A program made the translations under genes and the position numbers. Under the pieces are notes generated by a model. The model was not told where the DNA came from. It made no database searches and worked only from the letters and a program-made list of their open reading frames with translations. Source: JADFNO01 sp965369945 (lineage in GTDB: Bacteria > Planctomycetota > Phycisphaerae > Phycisphaerales > SM1A02). From it: DNA of 23,483 nt. The stretch covers positions 1-23,483 of the forward strand of contig CBDUST010000037.1 of the NCBI GenBank assembly GCA_965369945.1. Direction: 5' to 3'. Of this stretch, positions 7,297-16,304 are shown piece by piece (position 1 is the first letter of the stretch; every line of letters begins with the position of its first letter).

Positions 7297-8841
7297 GGGT
7301 GTAGTTGTAGTTGCATCGACGAAGGGGCAGTCGGGCAATGCGCTGAAATCCTGCTGTTGGATGTCGCCGCTAGGGCACAGCGTCCACTGATTGCCAGCCC
7401 CAAAGAAACTCGCACTCGCCCCATCATCATATGGACTCAACGGTGTGGTACTGAACGACGGGCTTTCCTCAAGCCGGAAGATGTTCTGGTTACTGACTTT
7501 ATCCTGGTAGTAGAAGATCGAGCCCTCGCCTGCCGGACCGAAGACCGGCGTCCCCAATTCATCCACGATCGTGAGCCGCCAATCATCGGCATCGACGTCA
7601 AACTGCCCCGATATATGTCCCTTGATGTTACTCGTCGTCATACTCACGTAGGTCGTGTCGAACGTGTTGATGTTAATCCACCGATCGCCGGCGCCCGGAT
7701 CGAAACTAGTGTCCGTGTCAAGTCCACCCTGCGCGGAGGTCCATTCGACGAAGGTCAGGATCGCGCCGCTACGGATATCCGACCAAAACGAATCACTGCT
7801 CAGTACAACGGTACCGCTTGCACCGCTATCGACACTCTCCCAAGTCATCGACCAGTTGCGCATATCGAGGTGGTCCTCGATAACGACCAATTCGAACCAA
7901 TCACCTCCGTTAGCAAGAACGCGGCCGAAGAACACATCCGACGCCAAACCTCCGTCCGAATCCATTTTGGCGTCCCCCCCGTTGAGGAATAGATCGTCAG
8001 CAACAGCGTTGTACTCATTCAGCACGATGCGCTGACACATCTTACATTCGGTGGCAACGAACTCGTCACGAAGCGCATCGAGGGTCTGATATGTTCGGCA
8101 GGAGAACTCATTTGTCCAGTTGTTGAACGAGCCGAAGTTACTACGGGTCCCATCGTCGTACGGACCGCTGGGCAAAGTGGAGTCGCTTGGGTCTTCTTGA
8201 AGACGACAGATTTCCCGGTTGTTAACGCTGGTCCCAGAGTAATCAAGCGAGCCCTCACCCGCGGGACCGTATATCACGGCATCGCTGCTGTTGAGGATCG
8301 TCAGCCGCCAATCGTTGTTGCCTGTTGTGAAATTGCCCGATCCGTCTCCGCGGACATTGGTCGTCGTTTCGGGGACGTACGTCGTGTCAAAAGAGTTGAC
8401 ATTGATCCACCAGTCGCCGTTACAGGGATCGAAGCTCGTGTCGGTGTCAAGTCCGCCTTCGGCTGTAGTCAATTCGGTAAATGTGATGATCGTTCCGGCG
8501 CGGAGATCCGACCACAACATATCTTCGCTCAAGAAAATCGTCCCCACTTTCAAGTTGTTTACTTCCTCCCAAAACAAGCTCCATCCCCTCATGTCGACGT
8601 GGTCGGTGATGACGAAGAGCTCGAACCAATTTCCACCGTTTCCGATGATGCGTCCGAAGAAGGTATCTTCCTTTGACGAGCAACCAAACCCCATTGGTCC
8701 TTCACATTCATCCAAGTCTGGGTTGCCAATCCATTCGTCGGGCGCAACCGCGTTGTATTCGTTTAAGATCACATCAGCCGCTGTTGCGATGGAGGGATTG
8801 AGCGCACAGAGAACGACAAAGGACGGGACTAGACGATGCAT
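6856..8841 (-). CDS. Secreted protein with two lamin-tail-like repeats and shared C-terminal module
   Basis: The ATG at 8841 has AGGAG 7 nt upstream and a signal peptide MHRLVPSFVVLCALNPSIATA. Two homologous halves follow, about residues 22-255 and 270-495. Shared landmarks are ILNEYNAV/VLNEYNAV, NGGNWFELFVI/NGGDWFELVVI, GGLDTDTSFDP, FDTTYV, YGPAGEGS/FGPAGEGS and PYDDG. The VLNEY...WFEL signature is that of extracellular lamin-tail (LTD)-like beta-sandwich domains, here with longer loops than usual. The last 147 residues are module copy B, beginning DEFNAFRGF and ending DHVFWTTT. No catalytic motif is visible; a surface or envelope role is inferred. The gene is monocistronic on the minus strand, convergent with the lipoprotein gene. 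Confidence 0.82.
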   Translation of the reverse strand: MHRLVPSFVVLCALNPSIATAADVILNEYNAVAPDEWIGNPDLDECEGPMGFGCSSKEDTFFGRIIGNGGNWFELFVITDHVDMRGWSLFWEEVNNLKVGTIFLSEDMLWSDLRAGTIITFTELTTAEGGLDTDTSFDPCNGDWWINVNSFDTTYVPETTTNVRGDGSGNFTTGNNDWRLTILNSSDAVIYGPAGEGSLDYSGTSVNNREICRLQEDPSDSTLPSGPYDDGTRSNFGSFNNWTNEFSCRTYQTLDALRDEFVATECKMCQRIVLNEYNAVADDLFLNGGDAKMDSDGGLASDVFFGRVLANGGDWFELVVIEDHLDMRNWSMTWESVDSGASGTVVLSSDSFWSDIRSGAILTFVEWTSAQGGLDTDTSFDPGAGDRWININTFDTTYVSMTTSNIKGHISGQFDVDADDWRLTIVDELGTPVFGPAGEGSIFYYQDKVSNQNIFRLEESPSFSTTPLSPYDDGASASFFGAGNQWTLCPSGDIQQQDFSALPDCPFVDATTTTPDEFNAFRGFLDSGTLADVLASDDNDLCHDLGITIFPSEAPITLDFDGTLPNDSPASLDVTIESSANTPGLELTILFWNYNTNSWDIVGTAAQGFNVDVVRTFAGVPADHVEPGTGNVRTRYEVRQAGIIFQFPWTDCIDHVFWTTT

Positions 8842-9221
8842 GGGCTTTCTCCTGGACTCGCACCTACCTCACGTCAACGGATTCGGCGACCCGGCGGGAA
8901 ACGCCAATTCCATTTGGTGCTTAGTATGTGGCAGCAGGAGTTCCCTAGATACAACAAATCCCCGAATTTCCCGGTTTTTGAGGCTCTGAGGGTAGTTCCA
9001 GGCCGGGGCCGCTGTAGCGAGCGTAGCGGGCGTTTCCGGCCATGGATGGGCCGTCTGCCGGTCGCAAATCAGCAGCCCCGGCAGAAGAGATGTATAAGTC
9101 ACTTTGAGCATTTTATGTATTTTTCCTAGCAGTTACAGACACATCTGGGCAGATGGCACTTACCCGCCGCGGGTTGCAATGCTGCGCGCAGGTGGCATTG
9201 TATGGTCGAGGCATCACAGCG
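8842..9221. other. Intergenic region between divergent transcription units
   Basis: This gap separates the minus-strand lamin-tail-like gene from the plus-strand polymer operon, so promoters for both probably lie here. An AT-rich patch at 9089-9132 (tataag, then ttgagcattttatgtattttt) could serve the plus-strand operon, but no convincing -35/-10 pair can be fixed by eye. The first 69 bases of the ABC reading frame (from 9153) fall in this interval if the later start is right. No RNA gene recognised. Confidence 0.5.
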
Positions 9222-11015
9222 ATGAGTTCATCAAACCAAGCCAGGAGCGAATCGGCGCGGATGGCGAAACCGTTATCCGCGAAATATCGGACTGTCGGGT
9301 CGATGCTGTGTCGGTACGGCGCCCGCCACTGGCTGCCGTTCTTTTGGGGCCTGGCGGCCGCCCTGATCGTGGTCGCGGCGCGGCTCGCGCTCCCCTGGCC
9401 GCTTCGCACGCTGGCGGAACAATGGATCCCGTCCGAAGGCGACCAATCCCCGTTTCTCCTAGCCAATCTCCCGGAAGGCGTGTCCGCGCCCCTGGCCATG
9501 GGCGCGGCGTTCTTCGTCGTGCTCCTCATTCTCGGTCTTTTCGATTTCATCGAAAGGATGCACTTTGCCAGGTTTAGCATCGGAACCGTGAAGGACATCC
9601 GGGCCGATGCCTTCGCACGAGCGACGCAATCGAAGTCGATCGCTCGCAAGTCGCCTGGCGACCTGGTGGCACGCTTGGTGGGGGACACCGCTCGCTTGAA
9701 AGCCGGACTGAAGGGGTTCCTCGTCCATGTCGCGACGAATGTTGTTCTGTTCGTGGGCGTCACCATTGTTTTGTTTGTTCTCAACCCGACGCTCGGCTGG
9801 CTATTTTTCGGCGCCGCGACGGTTACGTTGCTCATCACCGCCACCGGCGCAAACTCGGTCTTTCGCACGTCTCTTCAAAACCGAAAGAGAGAGGGCAAGC
9901 TCGCCGACACGATCCAGCACAGCTTGCGCAGCCGACCCGACGAGACGCAGTTTCGAAGGCTCAATCGCTCAAGCGGCGAACACGAAGCGTCGGTGACCCG
10001 CATTTCCGGCATGGCCACGTGGGCGACCTACATCGTCTTTGGCGGAACCGTGCTCGTTGCGCTTTGGCTTGGCAGCGGCGCCGTCGAAGCCGGTCGGATG
10101 ACGGCTTCAGACATGCTGCTGTTCATGATGTACGCGTTGATGATGCGCGGCCCGATCGTCCGACTCGCCCGGCAGGGAACTCGTTCAGGTAAGATCTTCG
10201 CGGCAGGATATCGCCTCGCTCAGGTCGTCAGCGATCACCGCGAAGTCGATCGGACAGAGGCGGCACTTCCGACTCTTGGTCCTCTTGGCGCCACGCTCCA
10301 GTTGATCGGTGTTTCGGTGATCGGCTCAAAGGCACGTCAACGGGAACCGCGGATAGGTCCCATCGATCTTTCAATCAAGGCTGGCGAACGAGTGGCGGTT
10401 GTCGGGGATACCGGATCCGGCAAGTCGACGTTACTAAAGACTATGGCGGGGCTGCGAAAGCTCGGAGCCGGCTGCGTTCTTTGGGACGGAATCCGACTCG
10501 ATGCTTCCCAGGTCCGGAGCTTGGAGACACAGGCCGCGTACATCAGGCATCCTGCGAAATTCCGTCCTCGAAAACTTCGCCGGCTGCTGGCGCGCGGCGA
10601 CCAAGCGGGAATCACGAATCTCTCCACGAACCTGAGCAGGTCGATCGACTCGATCATCGCGACCCTTCCGGACGGTCTGGACAGCCGCCTGGCTTCATCG
10701 GATCTCTCTGCGGGCGAGAGTAGACTCCTGTCGCTCGCTGAGTTTCTCGGTCAAGATGCCTCGCTGCGGCTGATCGATGATCCGGGCGCTGGACTACCGC
10801 TCGGCCTCACGGCAGATCTCATCGTTGCCCTGACTAGCTCGAAGATTTCCGGAACTGTTGTCCTGGCTTTGAGCGAGCCAATCGCGATTGATCGATTTGA
10901 TCGCGTGATCGAACTCCGTGATCGGGTGATTATCTTTGACGGGCCTCCCGGTCGATGGACGCGCGACGACGAATCGCGCTTACATACGCTTCAAACGGCG
11001 GAGAGCACCCCATGA
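9222..11015 (+). CDS. ABC exporter-type transporter with degenerate ATPase site
   Basis: This 597-residue protein fuses a transmembrane domain (hydrophobic segments around residues 35-60, 93-108, 168-208 and 268-310) to a C-terminal nucleotide-binding domain. Walker A is intact (GDTGSGKST, about 395-403). Other elements are altered: the signature is LSAGE rather than LSGGQ (about 495), Walker B reads LRLIDD with Asp in place of catalytic Glu (about 515-520), the Q-loop region AAYIRHPAKF lacks Gln, and the H-loop region LALSEP lacks His. It may bind ATP with little hydrolysis, or act with a partner. I chose the ATG at 9222 (GAGG 10 nt upstream); 9153 and 9261 are alternatives. It is the first gene of a four-gene operon and presumably exports or flips the product of the next three enzymes; its stop overlaps the next start (ATGA). 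Confidence 0.82.
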   Translation: MSSSNQARSESARMAKPLSAKYRTVGSMLCRYGARHWLPFFWGLAAALIVVAARLALPWPLRTLAEQWIPSEGDQSPFLLANLPEGVSAPLAMGAAFFVVLLILGLFDFIERMHFARFSIGTVKDIRADAFARATQSKSIARKSPGDLVARLVGDTARLKAGLKGFLVHVATNVVLFVGVTIVLFVLNPTLGWLFFGAATVTLLITATGANSVFRTSLQNRKREGKLADTIQHSLRSRPDETQFRRLNRSSGEHEASVTRISGMATWATYIVFGGTVLVALWLGSGAVEAGRMTASDMLLFMMYALMMRGPIVRLARQGTRSGKIFAAGYRLAQVVSDHREVDRTEAALPTLGPLGATLQLIGVSVIGSKARQREPRIGPIDLSIKAGERVAVVGDTGSGKSTLLKTMAGLRKLGAGCVLWDGIRLDASQVRSLETQAAYIRHPAKFRPRKLRRLLARGDQAGITNLSTNLSRSIDSIIATLPDGLDSRLASSDLSAGESRLLSLAEFLGQDASLRLIDDPGAGLPLGLTADLIVALTSSKISGTVVLALSEPIAIDRFDRVIELRDRVIIFDGPPGRWTRDDESRLHTLQTAESTP

Positions 11016-11833
11016 TGCAGGCCGTCATTCTCGCTGCCGGCAGAGGACGGCGACTCGCTTCGGTGTCCAACGGCACACCCAAGTGCCTCGTGCGCGTGGG
11101 CGGCGAATCGCTCATCGAACGGCAACTCAAGACTCTTCAGCATCTGGGTATCGATCGCATCGGCGTCGTCGTCGGCTACCAGCATAAGAAGATCCGCGCT
11201 GTTCTCGGCGATCGGTGCGATTTCATTCTCAACGAACGATTTGACGAGACGAATAGCCTCTATTCTCTCTGGCTCGCCCAACATTGGGTAACCGGATCAT
11301 TTGCCCTCATGAACTGCGATGTCCTTGCGCATTGCGACATTTATCAAAGAGTGATGGCCGCCCACGGATGCGCCCTTGCATTCGACAGTTCATCCGGGAA
11401 CGATGATGAGCACATGAAGGTGCATGTCCGAAACGAAGTGGTGCACGCGTTGGGCAAGAAACTGCCAACCGACCGTGTCGACGGCGAGAACGTCGGCATT
11501 CTGAAGTTCGACCGCATCGGTGCCCGCCTGTTGTTCCAGGAGGCGGACTGGTTGATTCGTTCCGGCGCCGAACTGGGCTGGGCGCCCGCCGCCGTCGACA
11601 GATTAGCCCGACAGGTTCCCATTCGCGCTGTGGACATTACCGACCGTCCATGGACCGAGATTGATTTCCCGGGCGATCTTCGGGTCGCGGCGCAGGACAT
11701 CTTGCCGGCGATTATGCTCGACGGCTTGCCATGGCTGGATCGCAAGACGACTCCTCCCGCCGTGCCTGTTTCACCCGTGCAAGACCCAACCGGCGCGAAC
11801 GGCGCTTCTATGCCGGCACGAGTCCTGCCGTGA
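11012..11833 (+). CDS. Sugar/choline-phosphate nucleotidyltransferase (LicC/phosphocholine cytidylyltransferase-like)
   Basis: The 273-residue protein activates a phosphorylated small molecule as an NDP, probably CDP, derivative. The nucleotide-binding signature is at the N-terminus (VILAAGRGRRL, residues 4-14, and GTPKCLVRVGG, 21-31). It is followed by LIERQLKTLQHLGI, VVVGYQHKKI, the family-typical NERFDETNSLYSLWLA (74-89), a metal-binding Asp in MNCDV (103), and WTEIDFPGDLRVA near residue 215. The LicC/cytidylyltransferase subfamily supplies CDP-choline or CDP-polyols for surface polymers, which fits the CDP-glycerol-type transferase downstream. The ATG at 11012 overlaps the preceding TGA as ATGA, with a second ATG in frame right after it. 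The last ~30 residues are Pro/Ala-rich and dispensable-looking. Its stop overlaps the GTG of the next gene. Confidence 0.85.
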   Translation: MMQAVILAAGRGRRLASVSNGTPKCLVRVGGESLIERQLKTLQHLGIDRIGVVVGYQHKKIRAVLGDRCDFILNERFDETNSLYSLWLAQHWVTGSFALMNCDVLAHCDIYQRVMAAHGCALAFDSSSGNDDEHMKVHVRNEVVHALGKKLPTDRVDGENVGILKFDRIGARLLFQEADWLIRSGAELGWAPAAVDRLARQVPIRAVDITDRPWTEIDFPGDLRVAAQDILPAIMLDGLPWLDRKTTPPAVPVSPVQDPTGANGASMPARVLP

Positions 11834-12924
11834 GAGTCTTATTCTCCGGATATGCCCACGTTCACTTCGTTTGTTTCCGACCGCTCTACGAGCGCCTCGT
11901 CGCGCTCCCGGATATCGAGCTCTTTGTGTCCGGGGGGTTGCGCGAAAAAACGCCCGACGGTTATGTGTACGACGTGCAGGCCATGTACGCGCCGTTTGGG
12001 ATCCCACAGTCCCGCATGTTGACGGTTGACGAGATTGCAAACGAGGATTTCGATATTCTCTTTGCGGCGAATTCGAAGCTGATTCTGCCGCGACGGGTGA
12101 ACACACGGATACAGATTTTTCACGGCATCTCCTTTCGGAACCGTGCGGTGAGGCCGGAGAACATGGCGTGTGACCATTATTTCATGGTCGGGCCATACAT
12201 GAACCGGAGGTTTGTAGAAGCCGGCCTCTTCCGAGACAACGACGCCCGGGCAGTTCCCATCGGGTTCATGAAAACGGATCGCCTGATCAACGGCGATTTG
12301 GATCGCCATGCGGTGCTTGATCGGTACGGGCTTGATGGCACCCGTCCCATCATTCTCTACGCCCCGACCGGACAGAAGCACAATTCACTTGAGAAAAACG
12401 GCAAACAGGTCATCCGTGCGTTGAAGAGCACTGGACTCTATCATCTGCTTATCAAGCTGCACGATCATCCGAAGAAGAGAAAGATCGATTGGCGCGATCG
12501 CCTCCGCAAGTTTGAAGATGATCGGTGCAAGGTCGTCCATGAGCTTGACGTGATTCCGTTGCTCTTTAGCGCAGATCTCTTGATAAGTGACGCGTCCTCG
12601 GTCACGAACGAATTCGCATTACTGGATCGGCCCATGATCTATCTCGACGTGCCGAGGCTTCTGGAACGCGCTCGAACCGTAAACGATTCGATGCTTGATC
12701 TCGATCGCTGGGGTCGTCGCGGGGGGATCGTCGCCCGGGACGGGGATGACATCGTCGCCTTGGTGGAATCTTCCTTGGGCGATCCGAAGACCCACTCCGC
12801 TGAACGACATGCGATGGTGCAGGATCTCTTCTATAACCCGGGCGAGGCCACATCGGCCGCTATGAACTGGCTGGGGAGACAATTCGGGGTCGGAACCGAG
12901 CGCCAGCTTGGTGCTGCGAGGTAG
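11830..12924 (+). CDS. CDP-glycerol glycerophosphotransferase-family protein (TagB/TagF-like)
   Basis: The start is the GTG at 11830, overlapping the previous TGA as GTGA, and gives a sensible N-terminus VRVLFSGYAHVHF; the in-frame ATG at 11731 would add 33 residues of Arg-rich translation of the preceding gene. The 364-residue protein has a GT-B-like layout. Family motifs are FHGISFR (97-103), ACDHYFMVGPYM (113-124), PIGFMKTDRL (143-152), IILYAPT (174-180), LLIKLHDHP (206-214) and LLISDASSVTNEFALLDRP (250-268). The last, with SDASSVTNEF, is the donor-binding signature of CDP-glycerol:polyglycerophosphate transferases. It most likely transfers a polyol- or other phosphate from a CDP donor to a surface glycan or lipid. 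The CDP donor probably comes from the gene just upstream. Confidence 0.88.
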   Translation: MRVLFSGYAHVHFVCFRPLYERLVALPDIELFVSGGLREKTPDGYVYDVQAMYAPFGIPQSRMLTVDEIANEDFDILFAANSKLILPRRVNTRIQIFHGISFRNRAVRPENMACDHYFMVGPYMNRRFVEAGLFRDNDARAVPIGFMKTDRLINGDLDRHAVLDRYGLDGTRPIILYAPTGQKHNSLEKNGKQVIRALKSTGLYHLLIKLHDHPKKRKIDWRDRLRKFEDDRCKVVHELDVIPLLFSADLLISDASSVTNEFALLDRPMIYLDVPRLLERARTVNDSMLDLDRWGRRGGIVARDGDDIVALVESSLGDPKTHSAERHAMVQDLFYNPGEATSAAMNWLGRQFGVGTERQLGAAR

Positions 12925-12927
12925 GGT

Positions 12928-14400
12928 ATGCGCGCCTCCAACGAGACTAGGCTCACACGTGCGACATCATCGACCAGGTCCGAGGTTGAACAGCCGTCGT
13001 CTGGCGATCCTGTTCTCGCCGGAGTTACATCGCTGCGCGAACCGAGCGTACTCTTGGAGGCCGTCCGGAAAGCATGGCAAGCGGTGGGTGAGCCGGCGAC
13101 GGTACGTACCGCCAAGGTCGTTCAGGTTCACTACAAGCCGTATAAACGAGCACGTCTGGTTATCGCGATGGCCGTAGCCGAACCGGGCGCCGCTGAACCG
13201 ACGATGACGCAGCACTTGTTTGTACAGGTTTGCCGGACGGCTGCCCATGCACGCGGTCACCTCGAAGCCGCCGATGCAAGACACGCGTTGAAATGCGCCG
13301 GGCCCGCCGTCTTCCTCCTGCCCGACCAGCGGGCGGTTGCGTGGTCGCTGCCCAATGCGCCCGAGTTTCGAGCGGCCAAGGTCGGCCTTCGCCCCAAGAA
13401 GCTCCGCAAGCTCCTTAGGAAGCTCGCCAGAAAGCAGGATCTCTGCCCGGACGTGGTTCCGAGACGACCGGCGCTTCCCCAGCTCTTACGCTACGTGCCG
13501 CGGTGCCGGGCGTTGTTCCGGCTGGCTCCAGTTCCGCGTCTGACCGAGGCGCACTTGTACATCAAGGTCTACGAGCCGCGCGCCTTCAAACGCGCCAGAA
13601 AGAATCTAAAGATCATCAACCGCGCGGCATCACAGCAGAAGCTGGACTTCGTGGTGCCAAGACTGGTTGTGTCAAGCTCGCGCCGCCGGGCACTGGTGAT
13701 GGACACTGTTCCAGGCGAGCCCTTCACGACACTCGTCAACGCGTCTCAGACAGACGGGTACGGACGAGTTGGGCGAGCGATTGCGTCGTTGCACGCCTCC
13801 GATATCGCCCCGTTCGTTTCCTGGACACCGGTCGGCGAGCTGAAGGCCCTCGCTCAGGCGATGCGTGATGTGAAAGTGGCGCTTCCCCACCTGGCTCAAA
13901 AAATCGATGAAACGTCGGCTGAGTTGAACCGACGAAGACCGCGAACCTCGTCCGCTGAACGAGTGCCGCTGCACGGTAATCTCTTTGGTGATCAGCTGCT
14001 CGTGGCCGACAACCAGGTAGGACTGGTCGATTGGGATGATCTGTGCTTCGGAGACCCGATGTTTGATCTTGGTCGATTGCTCGCTCATCTGCGCTTTCTG
14101 GCGATTCGCCGCGTGCAGAGTGGCAACACTGTCGTTAGCGGATTCGCAGAGCTGCTTGCCGCCTACCGCTCACGGCGCGATGCCGAGATCGAATGGCGCC
14201 GTCTGGAGTGGCAGACACAGGTGGCGTTGTTGATGCGCGCGAAGATCTCAGCCCTGCGACCCTTGACGACGAACTGGAAAGAAGAACTCACTGATACTTT
14301 GACGCTGGTGCATCACTCGCTCAAGAGTGGTTTGGATTGGGTGCGCACCTTGCCCGACTCAATCCGCTTGGTCGCAAATCTTCCGCCGAACCCAGACTAA
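12928..14400 (+). CDS. APH/choline-kinase-like phosphotransferase, possibly inactive
   Basis: This 490-residue protein has an N-terminal domain (about 1-120, with VVQVHYKPYKRARLVIAM) and a kinase-like C-terminal domain. A likely ATP-binding Lys lies in LYIKVYEPRAFKRARKN (Lys213). The catalytic loop reads HGNLFGDQLL (349-358) where relatives have H-x-D and Q or N, so the catalytic Asp is Asn. The metal-binding region VDWDDLCFGDPMFDLGRLLAH (367-387) is intact. By family it would phosphorylate choline, an amino sugar or a polyol before activation by the nucleotidyltransferase; the Asp-to-Asn change leaves activity in doubt. The ATG at 12928 follows the previous stop by 3 nt and has GAGG 6 nt upstream. 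It is the last gene of the operon. Confidence 0.8.
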   Translation: MRASNETRLTRATSSTRSEVEQPSSGDPVLAGVTSLREPSVLLEAVRKAWQAVGEPATVRTAKVVQVHYKPYKRARLVIAMAVAEPGAAEPTMTQHLFVQVCRTAAHARGHLEAADARHALKCAGPAVFLLPDQRAVAWSLPNAPEFRAAKVGLRPKKLRKLLRKLARKQDLCPDVVPRRPALPQLLRYVPRCRALFRLAPVPRLTEAHLYIKVYEPRAFKRARKNLKIINRAASQQKLDFVVPRLVVSSSRRRALVMDTVPGEPFTTLVNASQTDGYGRVGRAIASLHASDIAPFVSWTPVGELKALAQAMRDVKVALPHLAQKIDETSAELNRRRPRTSSAERVPLHGNLFGDQLLVADNQVGLVDWDDLCFGDPMFDLGRLLAHLRFLAIRRVQSGNTVVSGFAELLAAYRSRRDAEIEWRRLEWQTQVALLMRAKISALRPLTTNWKEELTDTLTLVHHSLKSGLDWVRTLPDSIRLVANLPPNPD

Positions 14401-14788
14401 GACGATCTCAAAAACTCAGCCTCCTTCTATCGCGACGAGGGGCGGGTCTGAAATGCATGGACGATCCAGTACGCTTCAAGCAGGCAGGTGCGAGTTGGGT
14501 CGAAATGTGCGCATGATTTGCAGACTCCCTGGCCCTATTCGTTTCGATCAGCCGGGAAGGCAGACTCGCTAGACACTACCAGAAGAGTGCGGTTATAAGA
14601 ACCTAGATACGACCGAGTGCATGAGAAACAGAAGTCGCCTGCAAATTTGTACAGCGCCTACTTTCCAATGAGCGTTCGCCGGTCGATTGATTGGTATGGT
14701 AACACGGGAGGTATCGGCCGTCCGCGCAAACTCGAGCCGACACCTGGACCGCCAATACCAGTGCAGCGAAGCAACTGCACAATGGCTG
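14401..14788. other. Convergent intergenic region
   Basis: This gap lies between the plus-strand kinase gene and the minus-strand porin gene, so both transcripts should terminate here. GTGCAG (14761-14766) and CTGCAC (14775-14780) form a 6-bp stem with an 8-nt loop, but no clear U-run follows on either strand. Short frames spanning the region do not resemble protein. I see nothing else. Confidence 0.5.
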
Positions 14789-16195
14789 CTAAAAAAGCAA
14801 CTGGAGCTGTAACCGGAGCACGATCTGGCCCTCCTCGCCTTCCCGATCCGCCCGCCAACCAGCACCAGAGGAGGCCCAGAGATCGCCCACTTCGTTGAAC
14901 CCATAGGCGAGGTCGGTGGTCCACTTGAGGTTGTGCTCGTGCCAGTAATAGTTCACGCCGATCGCGGCAACGCTCAGCTCCTCCGCCTCACCGTCGGCCT
15001 CTCCCCAGAGATACTGACCAAAGACTTCCAGTTCATCGGTGACGAACAACCCGCCTTGGGCCACAACCCCGAGTTGATCGCGGAAAGGCTCGCCTTCCAC
15101 GTCGATGTGATTCCCGACGATCGCGGCAAAAAGATTGGCGCCGCCGAATTCGATCGAGACGTCCGCTGTCCATCTCAAGAGAGACGCATTCTCGTCACTT
15201 AAGTCATTGCGATCCTCCTCCATATACAGGACACCCGCCCCCACTTCCGCAGCGGGTTCGTCGTCCGGGAAGCTCGTGAAGTCCTTGAGTCGCTTCCAGC
15301 TTCCTTCCAGAAGGAGCTCCAGCCGCGCCGTAGCAAGCCAGTTCTGATCGCCCAGAAGCTCGGTGCTGCTATCCATGAAGGCAGCATTGAGGCGCATTGT
15401 GTCCGTCTCGTAGGTCGTCGCTAGACCTGGCGCGCGCTCTTGTCGGAATGTTCTGGCGATCAATGAGCGCTCCGCAAGAAGCTGGCGCTTGCTCGATACC
15501 GCTTCTTCACGGAGCAGCGGCGAGCGGAATCGACCGACTCGGATTTGCAGATCTTCCATCGGTTGGGTCTTGATATACGCATTCTGGAGTTCGAAGTCGC
15601 CCGTCCTGCGGTTGCTTGCGAGAAGCGTTGAGAACGAAACCCTGGGCCCGGGAAGCTCGCCGTCCACCGAGATCTTCGCTCGTCGAACTTCAAATCCGCT
15701 GCGCGTGTTGTCATCCGACCCGTCTTTCTGGTGACTCAGGACGTACCGCTGTTGAATGTAACCGGAGACCTGGAGCTTGAAGCCGCCATCGGCGCTGGTC
15801 AGGAAGAATCCGTCGTCGTAGCCGGCCGTGGCATCAGTCTGAAGCAGGCTGGTCCGTTGATCAACGTCGTTGAGCACGTCCGTGATCAATCGCCGAATCT
15901 CCGCGGCCCGCCGATCGTTCATCCAGCGCTTTGATTGATCCACGGCCAGTCGGTCCAAACTCCGTTGCATCTCCTCCACCCGCCGCCGAAGCTCTTTATC
16001 TTGTTCTGTCGGGACTGGGTCGGCTCGATCCTGCGCTCTGTGCGATTCCTGGACGGTGGAGGGACCGGACGGTGGCGATGCGATGCACTCAGGGGCACTG
16101 ATGATCAGCGCCGACCATGCGAGCCGCCAAGCCCAGCGCGGGGGGTAGGAGTAATGACGTGGCAGCACCACTGAGAGGCTCATACGCCACGACAT
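14789..16195 (-). CDS. Outer-membrane porin, phosphate-selective porin O/P-like
   Basis: The 468-residue precursor has an N-terminal signal (AWRLAWSALIISAPECIA), a short coiled-coil (KELRRRVEEMQRSLDRLAVDQ, about residues 67-87) and a long amphipathic beta-barrel. Family-like features are DGFFLTSADGGFKLQVSGYIQQRY at the barrel start, FEVRRAKISVDGEL, and VGRFRSPLLREEAVSSKRQLLAERS, typical of OprO/OprP-type barrels. The final residue is Phe (LQLQLLF), the outer-membrane beta-signal recognised by BAM, which implies a diderm envelope. It should mediate diffusion of anions such as phosphate, or of other small solutes. The start is uncertain: ATG at 16195 or 16183, neither with a strong Shine-Dalgarno; an upstream TTG (16228) is less likely. 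It is monocistronic and convergent with the polymer operon. Confidence 0.85.
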   Translation of the reverse strand: MSWRMSLSVVLPRHYSYPPRWAWRLAWSALIISAPECIASPPSGPSTVQESHRAQDRADPVPTEQDKELRRRVEEMQRSLDRLAVDQSKRWMNDRRAAEIRRLITDVLNDVDQRTSLLQTDATAGYDDGFFLTSADGGFKLQVSGYIQQRYVLSHQKDGSDDNTRSGFEVRRAKISVDGELPGPRVSFSTLLASNRRTGDFELQNAYIKTQPMEDLQIRVGRFRSPLLREEAVSSKRQLLAERSLIARTFRQERAPGLATTYETDTMRLNAAFMDSSTELLGDQNWLATARLELLLEGSWKRLKDFTSFPDDEPAAEVGAGVLYMEEDRNDLSDENASLLRWTADVSIEFGGANLFAAIVGNHIDVEGEPFRDQLGVVAQGGLFVTDELEVFGQYLWGEADGEAEELSVAAIGVNYYWHEHNLKWTTDLAYGFNEVGDLWASSGAGWRADREGEEGQIVLRLQLQLLF

Positions 16196-16249
16196 AATAC
16201 AGATTTTCGCGGATGGCGCGGCGACCAACGTACAGCAGGCAGACGAGCG

Positions 16250-16269
16250 ACTAGGTTCTTTGACCTAGT
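16250..16269 (-). terminator. Perfect 7-bp stem-loop downstream of the subtilase gene
   Basis: ACTAGGT (16250-16256) pairs with ACCTAGT (16263-16269) around a 6-nt loop. It lies about 35 bp past the end of the displaced tail that follows the S8 gene, and just upstream of the porin start. It may end the five-gene minus-strand operon, although the usual U-run is absent. Confidence 0.4.
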
Positions 16270-16304
16270 TGTCGTCATGAGAACCGAGTCAAGGACGTAT
16301 TCGC

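Noticed and set aside
7213..7992. 259-codon plus-strand frame across the lamin-tail-like gene
   Set aside because: Antisense shadow of a well-supported gene; no recognisable domain or ribosome binding site.
14617..14924. Short Pro/Arg-rich frames at the porin 3' end
   Set aside because: They straddle the porin gene end and convergent intergenic space, lack ribosome binding sites and look like translations of GC-rich DNA.
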